Source: JADCGM01 sp943370355 (lineage in GTDB: Bacteria > Pseudomonadota > Alphaproteobacteria > Sphingomonadales > Sphingomonadaceae). From it: DNA of 64,000 nucleotides. Location of the stretch: assembly GCA_943370355.1 (NCBI GenBank), contig CALRQP020000008.1, positions 1 to 64,000 of the forward strand. The letters run 5' to 3'. The notes under the pieces were generated by a model. It was not told the origin of the DNA. It saw only the letters and a program-made list of their open reading frames with translations, and searched no databases. Shown here piece by piece: positions 16,731-25,342 of the stretch. Every line of letters starts with the position of its first letter. Positions within the stretch are counted from its first letter, which is position 1. The position numbers and the translations under genes were made by a program.

Positions 16731-17701
16731 GCCGCGAACAGTTCACCCAGCGCGCGCTCGATCCGGCCGGTCGACCCCGTCTCGTCGAGCACACTGCGGC
16801 GCAGCCGGTGCCGCAGCACCATTGGCGCGACGGCGGCCAGCTGTTTCGGCGTGACGACTGACTTGCCGTCGAGCGCGGCCAGCGCCCGCGCCGCGCGCAT
16901 CAGCGTGAGTTCGCCGCGCAACCCGTCGGCGCCGACCACCATGCACAGCCGCGACGCCAGCTCCAGCACCTCGTCGGGCACCGTCACCGTGGCAACCGCC
17001 GCACGGCCCTTGGCAATCTTCCGCAACGTCTTCGCTTCCGCCTTGCGCCACTCGTCGGCGAACGCCGCCGGCTCACGCTCGAACGCATCGCAGCGCTTCA
17101 AGATCTCGACCCGCTGCTTAAGGTCCTGCGGTGTGCGTACCTCGACCGACAGGCCGAACCGGTCGAGCAGCTGCGGGCGCAGCTCGCCCTCCTCGGGGTT
17201 GCCGCTGCCGACGAGCACGAAACGTGCCGGATGCCGCACGCTCAGCCCCTCGCGCTCGACGACATTCTCGCCCGACGCGGCGACGTCGAGCAGCAGGTCG
17301 ACGATATGATCCTCAAGCAAATTGACTTCGTCGATGTAGAGAAACCCGCCGTTCGCCCGCGCGAGCAGACCCGGCTCGAACGCCTTGATCCCAGCGCCAA
17401 GCGCCCGCTCAAGGTCGAGCGCGCCGACCACCCGATCCTCGGTCGCGCCGAGCGGCAGGTCGACGAAGGGCACCGGCATCGTCGCATTCGCCTTGCCCTT
17501 GGGCGGCGAGCCGTCCTGATAGCCGCCCTGCGACACCGGGATCGGCGGAAGCAGCGCGGCGAGCGCGCGAACGGCGGTGGATTTGCCGGTGCCGCGGTCG
17601 CCGAACACCATGACCCCACCGATCCGCGCGTCGACCGCAGCGATCAGCAGCGCCAGTTTCATCTCGTCCTGGCCGACGATTGCAGAGAAGGGGAAGGACA
17701 T
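16727..17701 (-). CDS. bchI: Magnesium chelatase ATPase subunit I
   Basis: 324 residues. AAA+ ATPase with Walker A GDRGTGKST (34-42), the family insert PFVDLPLGATEDRVVGALD, Walker B LYIDEVNLLEDH, and sensor GSGNPEEGELRPQLLDRFG. I chose the ATG at 17701 (MSFPFSAIVGQDEM), preceded by GGA at a suitable distance and matching the family start. ATGs at 17707 and 17734 are open but the latter would overlap the PpsR-type operator. First gene of bchIDO and divergent from tspO. Confidence 0.95.
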   Translation of the reverse strand: MSFPFSAIVGQDEMKLALLIAAVDARIGGVMVFGDRGTGKSTAVRALAALLPPIPVSQGGYQDGSPPKGKANATMPVPFVDLPLGATEDRVVGALDLERALGAGIKAFEPGLLARANGGFLYIDEVNLLEDHIVDLLLDVAASGENVVEREGLSVRHPARFVLVGSGNPEEGELRPQLLDRFGLSVEVRTPQDLKQRVEILKRCDAFEREPAAFADEWRKAEAKTLRKIAKGRAAVATVTVPDEVLELASRLCMVVGADGLRGELTLMRAARALAALDGKSVVTPKQLAAVAPMVLRHRLRRSVLDETGSTGRIERALGELFAA

Positions 17702-17715
17702 GCGCATCCATAAGC

Positions 17716-17733
17716 TGTAACACGCGTTGGACA
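17716..17733. promoter_or_regulatory. PpsR/CrtJ-type operator between bchI and tspO
   Basis: TGTAACACGCGTTGGACA fits TGT-N12-ACA exactly, with a palindromic centre ACGCGT. It lies 15 bases upstream of the chosen bchI start and 25 bases upstream of tspO, in the divergent spacer, so it probably governs bchIDO and perhaps tspO. Confidence 0.72.
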
Positions 17734-17757
17734 TGCGACAAGCTAGGCGATCATGAC

Positions 17758-18228
17758 ATGACGACGCCGATTATCATTTCCGCGGGCGTCGCGATCTTTC
17801 TGAGCGTGATTGGCGGCCTCATGACGCCGATCGACGGCTGGTACCGCAACCTGCGCAAGCCGTCGTGGCAGCCGCCGAACTGGCTGTTCGGCCCGGCCTG
17901 GACGGTGATTCTCGGACTGGCCGCCTGGTCGGCGGTGATCGCCTGGGACGCCGCAGCAACCGACAGCGCGCGCCGCGACGTGATCATCCTGTTCGCGACC
18001 AACGCGGTCTTCCACTTCCTGTGGAGCCCGCTGTTCTTCCGCATGCGCCGACCCGATTGGGCGCTCATCGAAGTGGTGTTCCTCTGGGCCTCGCTTGTCG
18101 CGCTTGTCGTCGGCCTGTGGCCCATTTCGGAGAAAGCCAGCCTGCTGATCCTGCCCTATCTGGCCTGGGTGAGCTTTGCCTCCTACCTCAACCGCACGAT
18201 CGTCAAGCTGAACGGGCCGTTCGGCTAG
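17758..18228 (+). CDS. tspO: TspO/MBR family tryptophan-rich sensory protein
   Basis: 156 residues with five predicted membrane spans. Conserved tryptophan-rich motifs are WYRNLRKPSWQPPNWLFGPAW and NAVFHFLWSPLFF, the latter in the third span. In Rhodobacter TspO (CrtK) sits in the outer membrane, binds porphyrins and lowers photosynthesis gene expression in oxygen. Position at the cluster edge beside a PpsR-type site fits such a role. The ATG at 17758 was taken because the longer frame upstream lacks family sequence. It converges with the last pilus gene four bases on. Confidence 0.9.
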   Translation: MTTPIIISAGVAIFLSVIGGLMTPIDGWYRNLRKPSWQPPNWLFGPAWTVILGLAAWSAVIAWDAAATDSARRDVIILFATNAVFHFLWSPLFFRMRRPDWALIEVVFLWASLVALVVGLWPISEKASLLILPYLAWVSFASYLNRTIVKLNGPFG

Positions 18229-18231
18229 CCG

Positions 18232-19227
18232 CTAATTGTAAGTGACCGTCGCAACAAAGGTCCCGCTGTAGGCACCTGTCGGCGTGGTGCTCGTAATCGT
18301 GATTGTTCCGCCGGCCCCAAGCGTGAAACTTCCGCCGGTCAAAGTCTGCGGGCCGAAGGCCGTCGCGCCGAGCGTCACGGTGATCGCGCTGCTGCCGCTC
18401 GTCATGTTGAACGACGCGGGTCCCGAGATCGAGAAGGCCGTGCCGGATTCGCCGGTGATCGTGAACACCGCACGTCCGAACGCGGGGCCTGTGATCGCCA
18501 GCGGCGGATTGGTCCCGCCGACCGTCCGCGCGCCGGTCGCCTCGTCGATGTCGACGGTGCCGCTGCCCGTTGCCGGACGGACGATCGAACCGAACGACAG
18601 GTCGCTGAGCTTGGTCACGACCAGCGAGCGTCGCACCGTCGCGCCCGCCGTACTCGTTGTCCCGACCGTCGGCGTCGTGGGGTCGAGCGCGGCACGCACA
18701 TAGAATCCGGCACTGGCCGCACCCGTCGTACCGCCGAGGTCGTCGCCCTTGATCGGCAGGTTCATGCCGAGCGAAAAGGTCAGGCCGGTGTTGCTGGCGG
18801 TCCAGCCTGACAGGTTCAGCGTGATCGAGCCATCGCCCGCCGGTGCGCTTTCGTTGGTCACGGTGCCCGTGCCGCTCACCACGTCGAAGGCCGATACCGC
18901 TTGTGCACGACCTGTCGGCGTCCCGCTTGCACCTATCTTGATGAGCGCCTTGTTGGCGGTGTTGCTGCACCGGCGCGGTCCGCCGGTGCCGTCAACGCAG
19001 GTGATCGTCACCGTCGAACGGGCGGTCGTGCCGCCGAACTTGCCGCCGTTGCCGGACAGGATCGTCACGGCGCTGGTGCTGGCATCAAGCTTGAAGGTCG
19101 TGACCCCTGTCGTCGCGGCGGCGATATTGCCGAACGCCGGTGCTGTCACCGTGCTCACCGTATAGGTCTGCGCCGACACACAAGTGCCGGACAGAGCAAG
19201 CCACGCAAAGATAAGCAAATGACGCAT
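18232..19227 (-). CDS. Two-domain DUF4402 protein, putative pilus tip adhesin (copy 1)
   Basis: 331 residues from ATG 19227; a GTG six codons earlier is also open. Signal peptide MRHLLIFAWLALSGTCVSAQ. The N-terminal domain (about 21-190) has a cysteine pair (ITCVDG...RRCSN) and a pilin-like end (GMNLPIKG...GFYVRA). The C-terminal domain (about 195-331) is homologous to the small pilins of the locus (SFGSIVRPATG; FTITGESGTAFSI) and ends GAYSGTFVATVTYN, with Gly at -14 and penultimate Tyr. This two-domain build matches chaperone-usher tip adhesins. The function is inferred and the receptor unknown. Confidence 0.75.
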   Translation of the reverse strand: MRHLLIFAWLALSGTCVSAQTYTVSTVTAPAFGNIAAATTGVTTFKLDASTSAVTILSGNGGKFGGTTARSTVTITCVDGTGGPRRCSNTANKALIKIGASGTPTGRAQAVSAFDVVSGTGTVTNESAPAGDGSITLNLSGWTASNTGLTFSLGMNLPIKGDDLGGTTGAASAGFYVRAALDPTTPTVGTTSTAGATVRRSLVVTKLSDLSFGSIVRPATGSGTVDIDEATGARTVGGTNPPLAITGPAFGRAVFTITGESGTAFSISGPASFNMTSGSSAITVTLGATAFGPQTLTGGSFTLGAGGTITITSTTPTGAYSGTFVATVTYN

Positions 19228-19309
19228 ACGCACGACAGAACGCACTTAACGCCGTAACGGGTGCGTATCCAGTCACCGTAAGCGATTGAAACGCTTCCGT
19301 AATGCTCGA

Positions 19310-20302
19310 TCAGTTATAGGTTAGGGTGACGGTAAAGCTGCCGGTATAAGCCCCACGCGTGTTGGTCGCCGCCACGGCGACGGACCCGCCGACCGACAGC
19401 GCAAAGGTGCCGCCGGTCAGCGTCTGCGTGCCTGTCGACGACGCGGTTGTCGTCACGGTCAGCGTCGTCGTGCCGTTGGTCATCGTGAAGGACGCGGGCA
19501 CGGTGATGCTGAACGTCGTTCCTGACTCGCCAGTAATCGTATAGCTCGCCGCGCTGAAGGCTGGTCCGGTGATCAGCGTCGGCGCCGTACCGCTCGTCGA
19601 TCGCACGCCCGCCGTGCTGATGATCACCGCGCCGGTCCCGGTCGGCACCAGCATCGTCCCGAACGCCAGATCGCTGTTCTTGGTAACGACGAGCGAGCGC
19701 CTGACCGTGGCATTTGCGGTCTGATTGACGCCCGTCGTCGGCGCATTGGGATTTTTATTGGCGCGGACATAGAATTGCCCGGTCGCCGCCCCGGTCGACC
19801 CAGCGCCATCGTTGCCGTTGATGGGCAGCGTCATGCCAAGCAGGAATGTCTTGGAAACTTGGCCGCCGAAATTGCCCATCGTGAACTGGATCGACCCGTC
19901 ACCATTGGTCGTCACCGTTCCGACCGTGCCTGTCCCGTTCGCGACCGTGAAATTGATGGGATTGTTGCCGCGCCCTGTATTGGTGCCGGTCGCGCCGATC
20001 TTGATAAGCGGCGCGACACCGCCCGCGTTGCAGTTGCCGGTACCTTGCACACCATTGTTGACGCAGCTGACGGTTACGGTGGACGCCGTGTTCGCGCCTG
20101 TCACCTTGGCACCGCTGCCGCTGGCGACGCTGACCACGCCCGCGGTCGTCATCGCAAAATTGGTAACACCCGTGGTTGCAGACGCGACAGTGCCAAACGC
20201 CGGAGACGTGACCGTCGCAACGGTATAGGTTTCCGCAAAAACCGGACGCACGAGCGCAAAAGCAGCAACTAGCGCGAGCGAAAGGCGCAACAAAACCCTC
20301 AT
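19310..20302 (-). CDS. Two-domain DUF4402 protein, putative pilus tip adhesin (copy 2)
   Basis: 330 residues. Signal peptide MRVLLRLSLALVAAFALVRP, cleaved near VFA-ETY. The same two-domain plan as its neighbours: N-terminal domain starting TYTVATVTSPAFGTVASATT with a cysteine pair spaced more widely (VSCVNNGVQGTGNC), and a C-terminal pilin domain with SDLAFGTMLVPTG and YTITGESGTTFSITVP. It ends GAYTGSFTVTLTYN (Gly -14, Tyr -2). More Asn/Thr-rich and less charged than copies 1 and 3, so it may bind a different ligand. It is separated from copy 3 by 141 non-coding bases that may hold its own promoter. Confidence 0.75.
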   Translation of the reverse strand: MRVLLRLSLALVAAFALVRPVFAETYTVATVTSPAFGTVASATTGVTNFAMTTAGVVSVASGSGAKVTGANTASTVTVSCVNNGVQGTGNCNAGGVAPLIKIGATGTNTGRGNNPINFTVANGTGTVGTVTTNGDGSIQFTMGNFGGQVSKTFLLGMTLPINGNDGAGSTGAATGQFYVRANKNPNAPTTGVNQTANATVRRSLVVTKNSDLAFGTMLVPTGTGAVIISTAGVRSTSGTAPTLITGPAFSAASYTITGESGTTFSITVPASFTMTNGTTTLTVTTTASSTGTQTLTGGTFALSVGGSVAVAATNTRGAYTGSFTVTLTYN

Positions 20303-20443
20303 CGCGCGCAGTCTACTCTCGTTACGCGCGCGTATCCAGCGAATGCCCGCGCGGCACGTCGTCGCGCAGGATTGGGGCTGTCTCCCTTGCGGAGCGGAAG
20401 GGTTCGGGTCGTTTCGATCGTTAGGCAGGTGCTCCGCTGGAGT

Positions 20444-21442
20444 TTAATTATAAGTGAAGGTCACGGAGAAACTGCCGCTGTACGCGCCTGACGAGGTCGT
20501 GCTGGCAATCGGCACCGTTCCGCCGACGCCGAGCGTGAACGTCCCGTCTGCCAACGTCAGCGCCCCCGTTGCCGACCGGCTCGTCGTGACGGTCAGGCTG
20601 TGTGTGCCGCTGCTCATCGTGAACGTCGACGGCACGGTGGCGGCGATTGTCGTGCCTGGCTCGCCGACGATCAGATAACTCGCACGCGATCCCGCGGCTG
20701 CCGTGACCAGCCCCGGCGGTGTCGTCCCGCCCGCGGTCCGCGCGCCGGTCGTCGCATCGACGGTTACTGATCCCGAGTTGCTCGCTGGCCGGACGATCGT
20801 CCCGAAATCGAGATCGCCGAGCTTCGCGACGCTGAGTGAACGCCGCACGGTGGCCGTTGCATTCGCCGTGATTCCCGTTGTCGGTGTCGTCGGGTTCTTG
20901 GCCGCCCGGACATAGAAACGCGCCGTCGCTGCGCCGGTCGCGCCGCCGTCGTTGCCATCGATCGGCAAGTCCATGCCGAGAAAGAAGGTCTTGCTCTGAT
21001 TATTGGCCGTCCAGCCGGACAGCGTGAATTCGATCGAGCCGTCGCCATTGGTCGATTGCGAAGCGACGCTGCCGGTGCCGCTCTGCACGGTAAATGCCGA
21101 AACATCGCCGGCGCGGCCGGTGCTGGCACTGCCGCTGCCGACCTTGATGCGTGCCAGATTCCCAGCCGTGCTGCACCGCCGCGACGCGCCGCTGCCATCG
21201 ACGCATTTGATCGTGACTGTCGACCGGGAGGTCGATCCGCTGACGCGGGAACCACTGCCACTGACCACCGTTACCGCGCTTGTCGCGGCGTCGAGACGGA
21301 AGGTCGTCACGCCTGTTGAGGCAGACGCGACGATGCCGAACGAAGTCGCGGTCGCGGTCGTCACGGTGTAGGTCTGCGCGGACGCTATCGTCGCGCAGAC
21401 AGCCATCAGCAAAGCGGCAACAAGGCGAACGCGACCAATCAC
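20444..21442 (-). CDS. Two-domain DUF4402 protein, putative pilus tip adhesin (copy 3)
   Basis: 332 residues, first of three tandem paralogues after the usher gene. Signal peptide MIGRVRLVAALLMAVCATIASA. The N-terminal domain contains IKCVDGSGASRRCS (cysteine pair) and FFLGMDLPIDGND, closest to copy 1. The C-terminal pilin domain has LDFGTIVRPASNSGSVTVD and ends GAYSGSFSVTFTYN. The short spacer to the usher gene (70 bases) suggests co-transcription. The role is inferred from domain order and locus. Confidence 0.75.
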   Translation of the reverse strand: MIGRVRLVAALLMAVCATIASAQTYTVTTATATSFGIVASASTGVTTFRLDAATSAVTVVSGSGSRVSGSTSRSTVTIKCVDGSGASRRCSTAGNLARIKVGSGSASTGRAGDVSAFTVQSGTGSVASQSTNGDGSIEFTLSGWTANNQSKTFFLGMDLPIDGNDGGATGAATARFYVRAAKNPTTPTTGITANATATVRRSLSVAKLGDLDFGTIVRPASNSGSVTVDATTGARTAGGTTPPGLVTAAAGSRASYLIVGEPGTTIAATVPSTFTMSSGTHSLTVTTSRSATGALTLADGTFTLGVGGTVPIASTTSSGAYSGSFSVTFTYN

Positions 21443-21512
21443 TAACTAACGATAGGGTATCGTTCGTTACAGGTCCATCACAGCATCGCGAATCCTGGCG
21501 CGGCGAAACGCC

Positions 21513-24263
21513 TCACTGGCCGCTGCGGTCGAACTCCACCGTCGCCTTGACGTCCGGAACGACGCCGCCGCCGGGCGGCACGACGAATTTGATCGGCGCA
21601 TTGAGCTTCATCTTCAGCCGCGCAGCCTGCTCGGGATCGATCTCGAGCGTGTAATTGCCCGACTGGAGCTTATCGAACACTGCCGTCCCGTCATATTCGG
21701 TCGACGCCTCGATCACGCCGCCTTCGGCGCGGACCGCACGCAATCGCACCGCCGACAGGCCGACCAGCTTGCCGCCCGGCTGCTGGAAAAGCAGCTTGGC
21801 ATAAAGCTCGCCCTGCGGCTTCAGCGGATAATAGACCGTCACGACCCGGCCAGCGCGCGGCGTGAACTCGATCGACGATGGCGGCGACGTGACATAGGGC
21901 AGATCGACCTCGTCGAGGTTGGTCTGCACGCGCGCCACGGCCGAATAGCCGAGCCCGGTCACCAGCGCCTGCCCCTTGTCGTTGGTCAAAACCCGCTTCG
22001 CACCGCCGTCCACGCCGACGCCCGACACGGGATCCTCATCGGAATCGAACACGCCATTGCCATTGGCGTCGACAAAGGCCTGCAGCGCGATATTGCCGCC
22101 CGTCGCCGCGCCGCTGCGCCGCAGCACATATTGATGCTTCAGCGGATCCGGCACGAGGCTGAATGCGAATTGCAGGCCGATCCGCCAATCATTGCTCGGA
22201 TGCGTATAGTCGCCGGTCAGCGCCAGATCGCCGAACGGGAACCGGCGATTGACACCGAGCTGCGCCGTCGAATCCTTGGTGCCGGTGAACGACTGCCCGA
22301 ACCCAAGGCGCACCGCGGTGTTGTCGCCGATGGCCCGATCGCCGGTCAGCGCAAGACCGCGCGCCTGGAAGGTCGGCAGCACGTCGTAATCGAGGGCGGC
22401 GCGCACCTGCCATTGGAACATCGCATAGGTCGATGCCGTCGCGACGCCGGTCAGCCGGTCGACCGTGCTCCCGTCCACCAGGGTCGTATGGCTGTAGTCG
22501 AGGCCTCCTGACAGCAGCAGGCTGCCGATCGAACTGGACGCGCGCACCGTGCCGGTCAGGATGCGCCCGCCGTCCTCATATTGGTCGCGCTCCAACCGCA
22601 GCGACAGCGGGATCGCGGGGATACCGAACGGCCGTACGCTGAGATCGAACGTGATCTCGTCATAGCGCTTGAGGGCCCGCCCGTCCCCGCCCTGCGGCAC
22701 CGTCTCGTCGACGAAGCCGCCGCGATATTCGGCGTGACGGAAGATCGTCGAGACGCCGAACGGCCGTCCCGCGAGACTCAGCGCGGCACCCAGGGCACCC
22801 GTGTCATCGGCCGCCACATCGAGCTGTGTCGCCAGCCCCAGGATCGAGGTGCGCACGCCGGCCGCGCCAAGATGACGGACCTCCTTGCCGCTCGGCGAAT
22901 AGCTCGCCACACCGCCGGTCACCGTCAAGCCTTCGGTCAGGCCATAGGCCGCGTTGGCCACAATGCGCAGATCGCCCGCCCCTGCCCCGGTGATGTCCAG
23001 CGCCGTGTCGCGGTTGATCTGGACGAGCGATTTTTCCTGCTGCGCGACACCGAATTCGACGACCGCCTTGCCCTTGGCAAGCTGACCGCCGCCGACGCTG
23101 ATGACCCGCACTTCCTCGGACCGCTCGCCGCGCGGGCCGTAGGACACGACGCGGATGACGTTGACGCCGCGCACCAGCGGCACGTCGCGGAACTCGTAGC
23201 GGCCCTGCACGGGCGTTTGCTGGCCGCTGCGCAACACGTCGTTGACATAGAGTTCGACGTCATAGCCGAGCGGCAGTTCGCCCCGCAGGTCGATCTTCTG
23301 GAACACGCTGGTCTGCTCAAGCGGTGCCGTCGAGAGAGAGATGCCGCGCCCGCCGGTACTGCGCACACCGATCGCGAGTGGCGGCGTGAAGATATCGCCG
23401 GCGCTGATCCGCGAGATGTTGAGCGGACCGAACAGCCCTTCGGGATCGCGCCGCTCGAACAACAGGCGGGCTGTCGATGGCAACCCCTTGTCGTCGGAGC
23501 CGAGATAGCCCTGGAAACCGGTGAACAGCACGTCCGCGCCGACGCGGATGTCATAGCGACGCGGATTCTGGGGATCGCGCGTGTCATGGGCGGTATCGAT
23601 CGCCACATCGAAAGCCGGCCGCGTGAGCAAACGGTGCGGCGCACGGACCTTCAGGATCGCCGAAGAGTTATCGATGTCCGGCTGGAGGTCACGCAATCGG
23701 CCGAGCCGATCCAGCCGCGACTGGATCGGCAACGGCTCGAGCGCCTTCATCGTGATCCGCAGCGCCTGAGGATCGACCGTCACTTCGACCGGCAGGATCT
23801 TCTGAAGGAGCTCGACGGTGACATAGATATCGCTCAGGCCAACTGCGACGTCGCCCGGCGTAATCGGATAATTGTCGCTGCCGACGCGGACCGTGCCTGT
23901 CGCCACGTCGACAAGGACCGACCGCCGCGCCTGCCCGATATTTCCGGTGATCCGCTTGCTGGCGGCTACGGCGTTGAGATCGACATCGAGCAGCCGCGCG
24001 AGTTCGCCGACCGGGATGAGCGGCCCCTTCGGCGATTGATAGGTCGGGAGCGAGTCCGTGACCGACAGCCGATCGAGCTGAACCTCGAACAGCAGCAGAT
24101 TCTCGTCGGTGAGCACGGGGTCGGTCGCAGCGGCCGTTTTGGTCGCCGTCGTCTCTGGCTCCAGGGCAGCCACCTGCGTCCCCTGGCCAAAGGCGGCTTC
24201 GGAGCTGGCAAAAGCGATGATCGCAAGGGCGGAGGCTATTCTTCCTGTCCGCTCCTGGCTCAT
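21513..24263 (-). CDS. Outer-membrane usher of a chaperone-usher pilus
   Basis: 916 residues. Beta-barrel assembly platform that receives chaperone-subunit complexes and secretes the fibre. A signal peptide (cleaved near AFGQ) is followed by a periplasmic N-terminal region, a barrel, a plug-like segment (QTPVQGRYEFRDVPLVRGVN: the conserved GxYEFxDVPLxxGxN usher motif) and C-terminal carboxypeptidase-like Ig domains (VFDSDEDPVSGVGVDGG; YTLEIDPEQAARLK). A stretch near residues 140-180 resembles a copper-amine-oxidase-N-like fold, a feature of divergent ushers. It overlaps the chaperone gene by ATGA. Confidence 0.85.
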   Translation of the reverse strand: MSQERTGRIASALAIIAFASSEAAFGQGTQVAALEPETTATKTAAATDPVLTDENLLLFEVQLDRLSVTDSLPTYQSPKGPLIPVGELARLLDVDLNAVAASKRITGNIGQARRSVLVDVATGTVRVGSDNYPITPGDVAVGLSDIYVTVELLQKILPVEVTVDPQALRITMKALEPLPIQSRLDRLGRLRDLQPDIDNSSAILKVRAPHRLLTRPAFDVAIDTAHDTRDPQNPRRYDIRVGADVLFTGFQGYLGSDDKGLPSTARLLFERRDPEGLFGPLNISRISAGDIFTPPLAIGVRSTGGRGISLSTAPLEQTSVFQKIDLRGELPLGYDVELYVNDVLRSGQQTPVQGRYEFRDVPLVRGVNVIRVVSYGPRGERSEEVRVISVGGGQLAKGKAVVEFGVAQQEKSLVQINRDTALDITGAGAGDLRIVANAAYGLTEGLTVTGGVASYSPSGKEVRHLGAAGVRTSILGLATQLDVAADDTGALGAALSLAGRPFGVSTIFRHAEYRGGFVDETVPQGGDGRALKRYDEITFDLSVRPFGIPAIPLSLRLERDQYEDGGRILTGTVRASSSIGSLLLSGGLDYSHTTLVDGSTVDRLTGVATASTYAMFQWQVRAALDYDVLPTFQARGLALTGDRAIGDNTAVRLGFGQSFTGTKDSTAQLGVNRRFPFGDLALTGDYTHPSNDWRIGLQFAFSLVPDPLKHQYVLRRSGAATGGNIALQAFVDANGNGVFDSDEDPVSGVGVDGGAKRVLTNDKGQALVTGLGYSAVARVQTNLDEVDLPYVTSPPSSIEFTPRAGRVVTVYYPLKPQGELYAKLLFQQPGGKLVGLSAVRLRAVRAEGGVIEASTEYDGTAVFDKLQSGNYTLEIDPEQAARLKMKLNAPIKFVVPPGGGVVPDVKATVEFDRSGQ

Positions 24264-25246
24264 GGAGCCGGGATCGTGACCTTGCTAAGTTGTTTTCCGG
24301 GCGATGTGTCATCATCCCGGAATGATATTTCGACTTGCTCTCCCGGTGCCGGAATGCGGCGCAGCGCGATTTTGACGAAACGGCGTTCGATCTCGGTGTA
24401 GACGCCAAGGCCGCGCACGGCGCCCATCGGCTCCTTGTCGCCCTTCTCCTTGGCGCCGCGCACCTCGATGTCGCCGAACAGCGAGTTGGCGCCCGTACGG
24501 ACGAGGTCCATGCTCAGCACTGCCGTCTTCGCGGGCGGCTTGCCGGGCGCAGGCGGCACATTCTCGAAGGTGATTTTCGCGTTCTGGATGTCGCTGCGCA
24601 CATCGATCGGCCCGACCCGAATAATCACGGGAATACTGAGGCCGAGGACCGAGTTGACGCGGAAGGACAGCTGGCCCTCGCGCTGCGACGCGGCCTGTTC
24701 GGCGGTCACACCGATGTCAGGCGGCGGAATGGCGGTGACGGTCAGATGGGTGCGATATTCGCCCGGCGGCAGATCGCCGGTCGTTCCGGCACGGATGCGG
24801 AGCGTCTGGCCGGTGTTTGCTGCCAGGGTCACGCGGCGCGGCGTCGTGACCACCATGTCCTTGGCGGACTTCAGCTTGGCGACGATGTCCTTGAGTTCCG
24901 GCTTGGTCTGCGCTTCCGCCAAGGGAATGATCTGCCCGTCCGGGAGCATGACGCGGTCGATGAGCTGGACGTCGAAAGCCCCTGCGGCTGTGCCCTGGTT
25001 GAACACATAGATGGCTGCCGACTTGCCGACCCGGTCGAACGCGATGCGCTTCGGGTTGATGTTGAGGTTGGCGGTGACCGACGGCCCGGGCGTCGGAGCG
25101 GCTGCGGGGGCTGCAGCCGGTGCTGGCGCAGCCGCTGGTGGAGCCGCTGCCTGCGCGAATGCCGAACTGCCCGGCAAGGCCGTCATCGCAGCGAGGCAAA
25201 GCGCGGTGCGAAAGCTGGTTTGAACGCCCGGTCTGGTCCCCACCAT
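24260..25246 (-). CDS. Periplasmic pilus chaperone
   Basis: 328 residues from ATG 25246, chosen for GGGGG five bases upstream. The signal peptide is followed by an Ala/Pro-rich linker (about 35-60) and then two Ig-like domains. Domain 1 shows the PapD-like pattern: NLNINPKRIAFDRVGKSAAI near its start (basic residue for subunit C-terminus binding) and the G1-strand region MVVTTPRRVTLAANTGQTLR, used for donor-strand complementation. It would fold and protect DUF4402 subunits before the usher. The long linker is unusual. ATGA overlap with the usher implies stoichiometric coupling. Confidence 0.82.
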   Translation of the reverse strand: MVGTRPGVQTSFRTALCLAAMTALPGSSAFAQAAAPPAAAPAPAAAPAAAPTPGPSVTANLNINPKRIAFDRVGKSAAIYVFNQGTAAGAFDVQLIDRVMLPDGQIIPLAEAQTKPELKDIVAKLKSAKDMVVTTPRRVTLAANTGQTLRIRAGTTGDLPPGEYRTHLTVTAIPPPDIGVTAEQAASQREGQLSFRVNSVLGLSIPVIIRVGPIDVRSDIQNAKITFENVPPAPGKPPAKTAVLSMDLVRTGANSLFGDIEVRGAKEKGDKEPMGAVRGLGVYTEIERRFVKIALRRIPAPGEQVEISFRDDDTSPGKQLSKVTIPAP

Positions 25247-25342
25247 AGCTACCCCCTGGCGGCAAACACGCCGCCCACGAAACATGTGTTGGAGGCCTAA
25301 CCCAGCCGGAGGGTTACTGCAAGGTCGAACACTAAATCTAGG

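Noticed and set aside
17702..17734. Earlier start codons for bchI
   Set aside because: They extend the protein beyond the conserved family start and overlap the PpsR-type operator; kept only as alternatives.
22581..24401. Plus-strand open frame of 606 residues across the usher gene
   Set aside because: Antisense to a gene with clear usher motifs; its translation is Arg/Asp/His-rich low-complexity sequence typical of the opposite strand of GC-rich genes.
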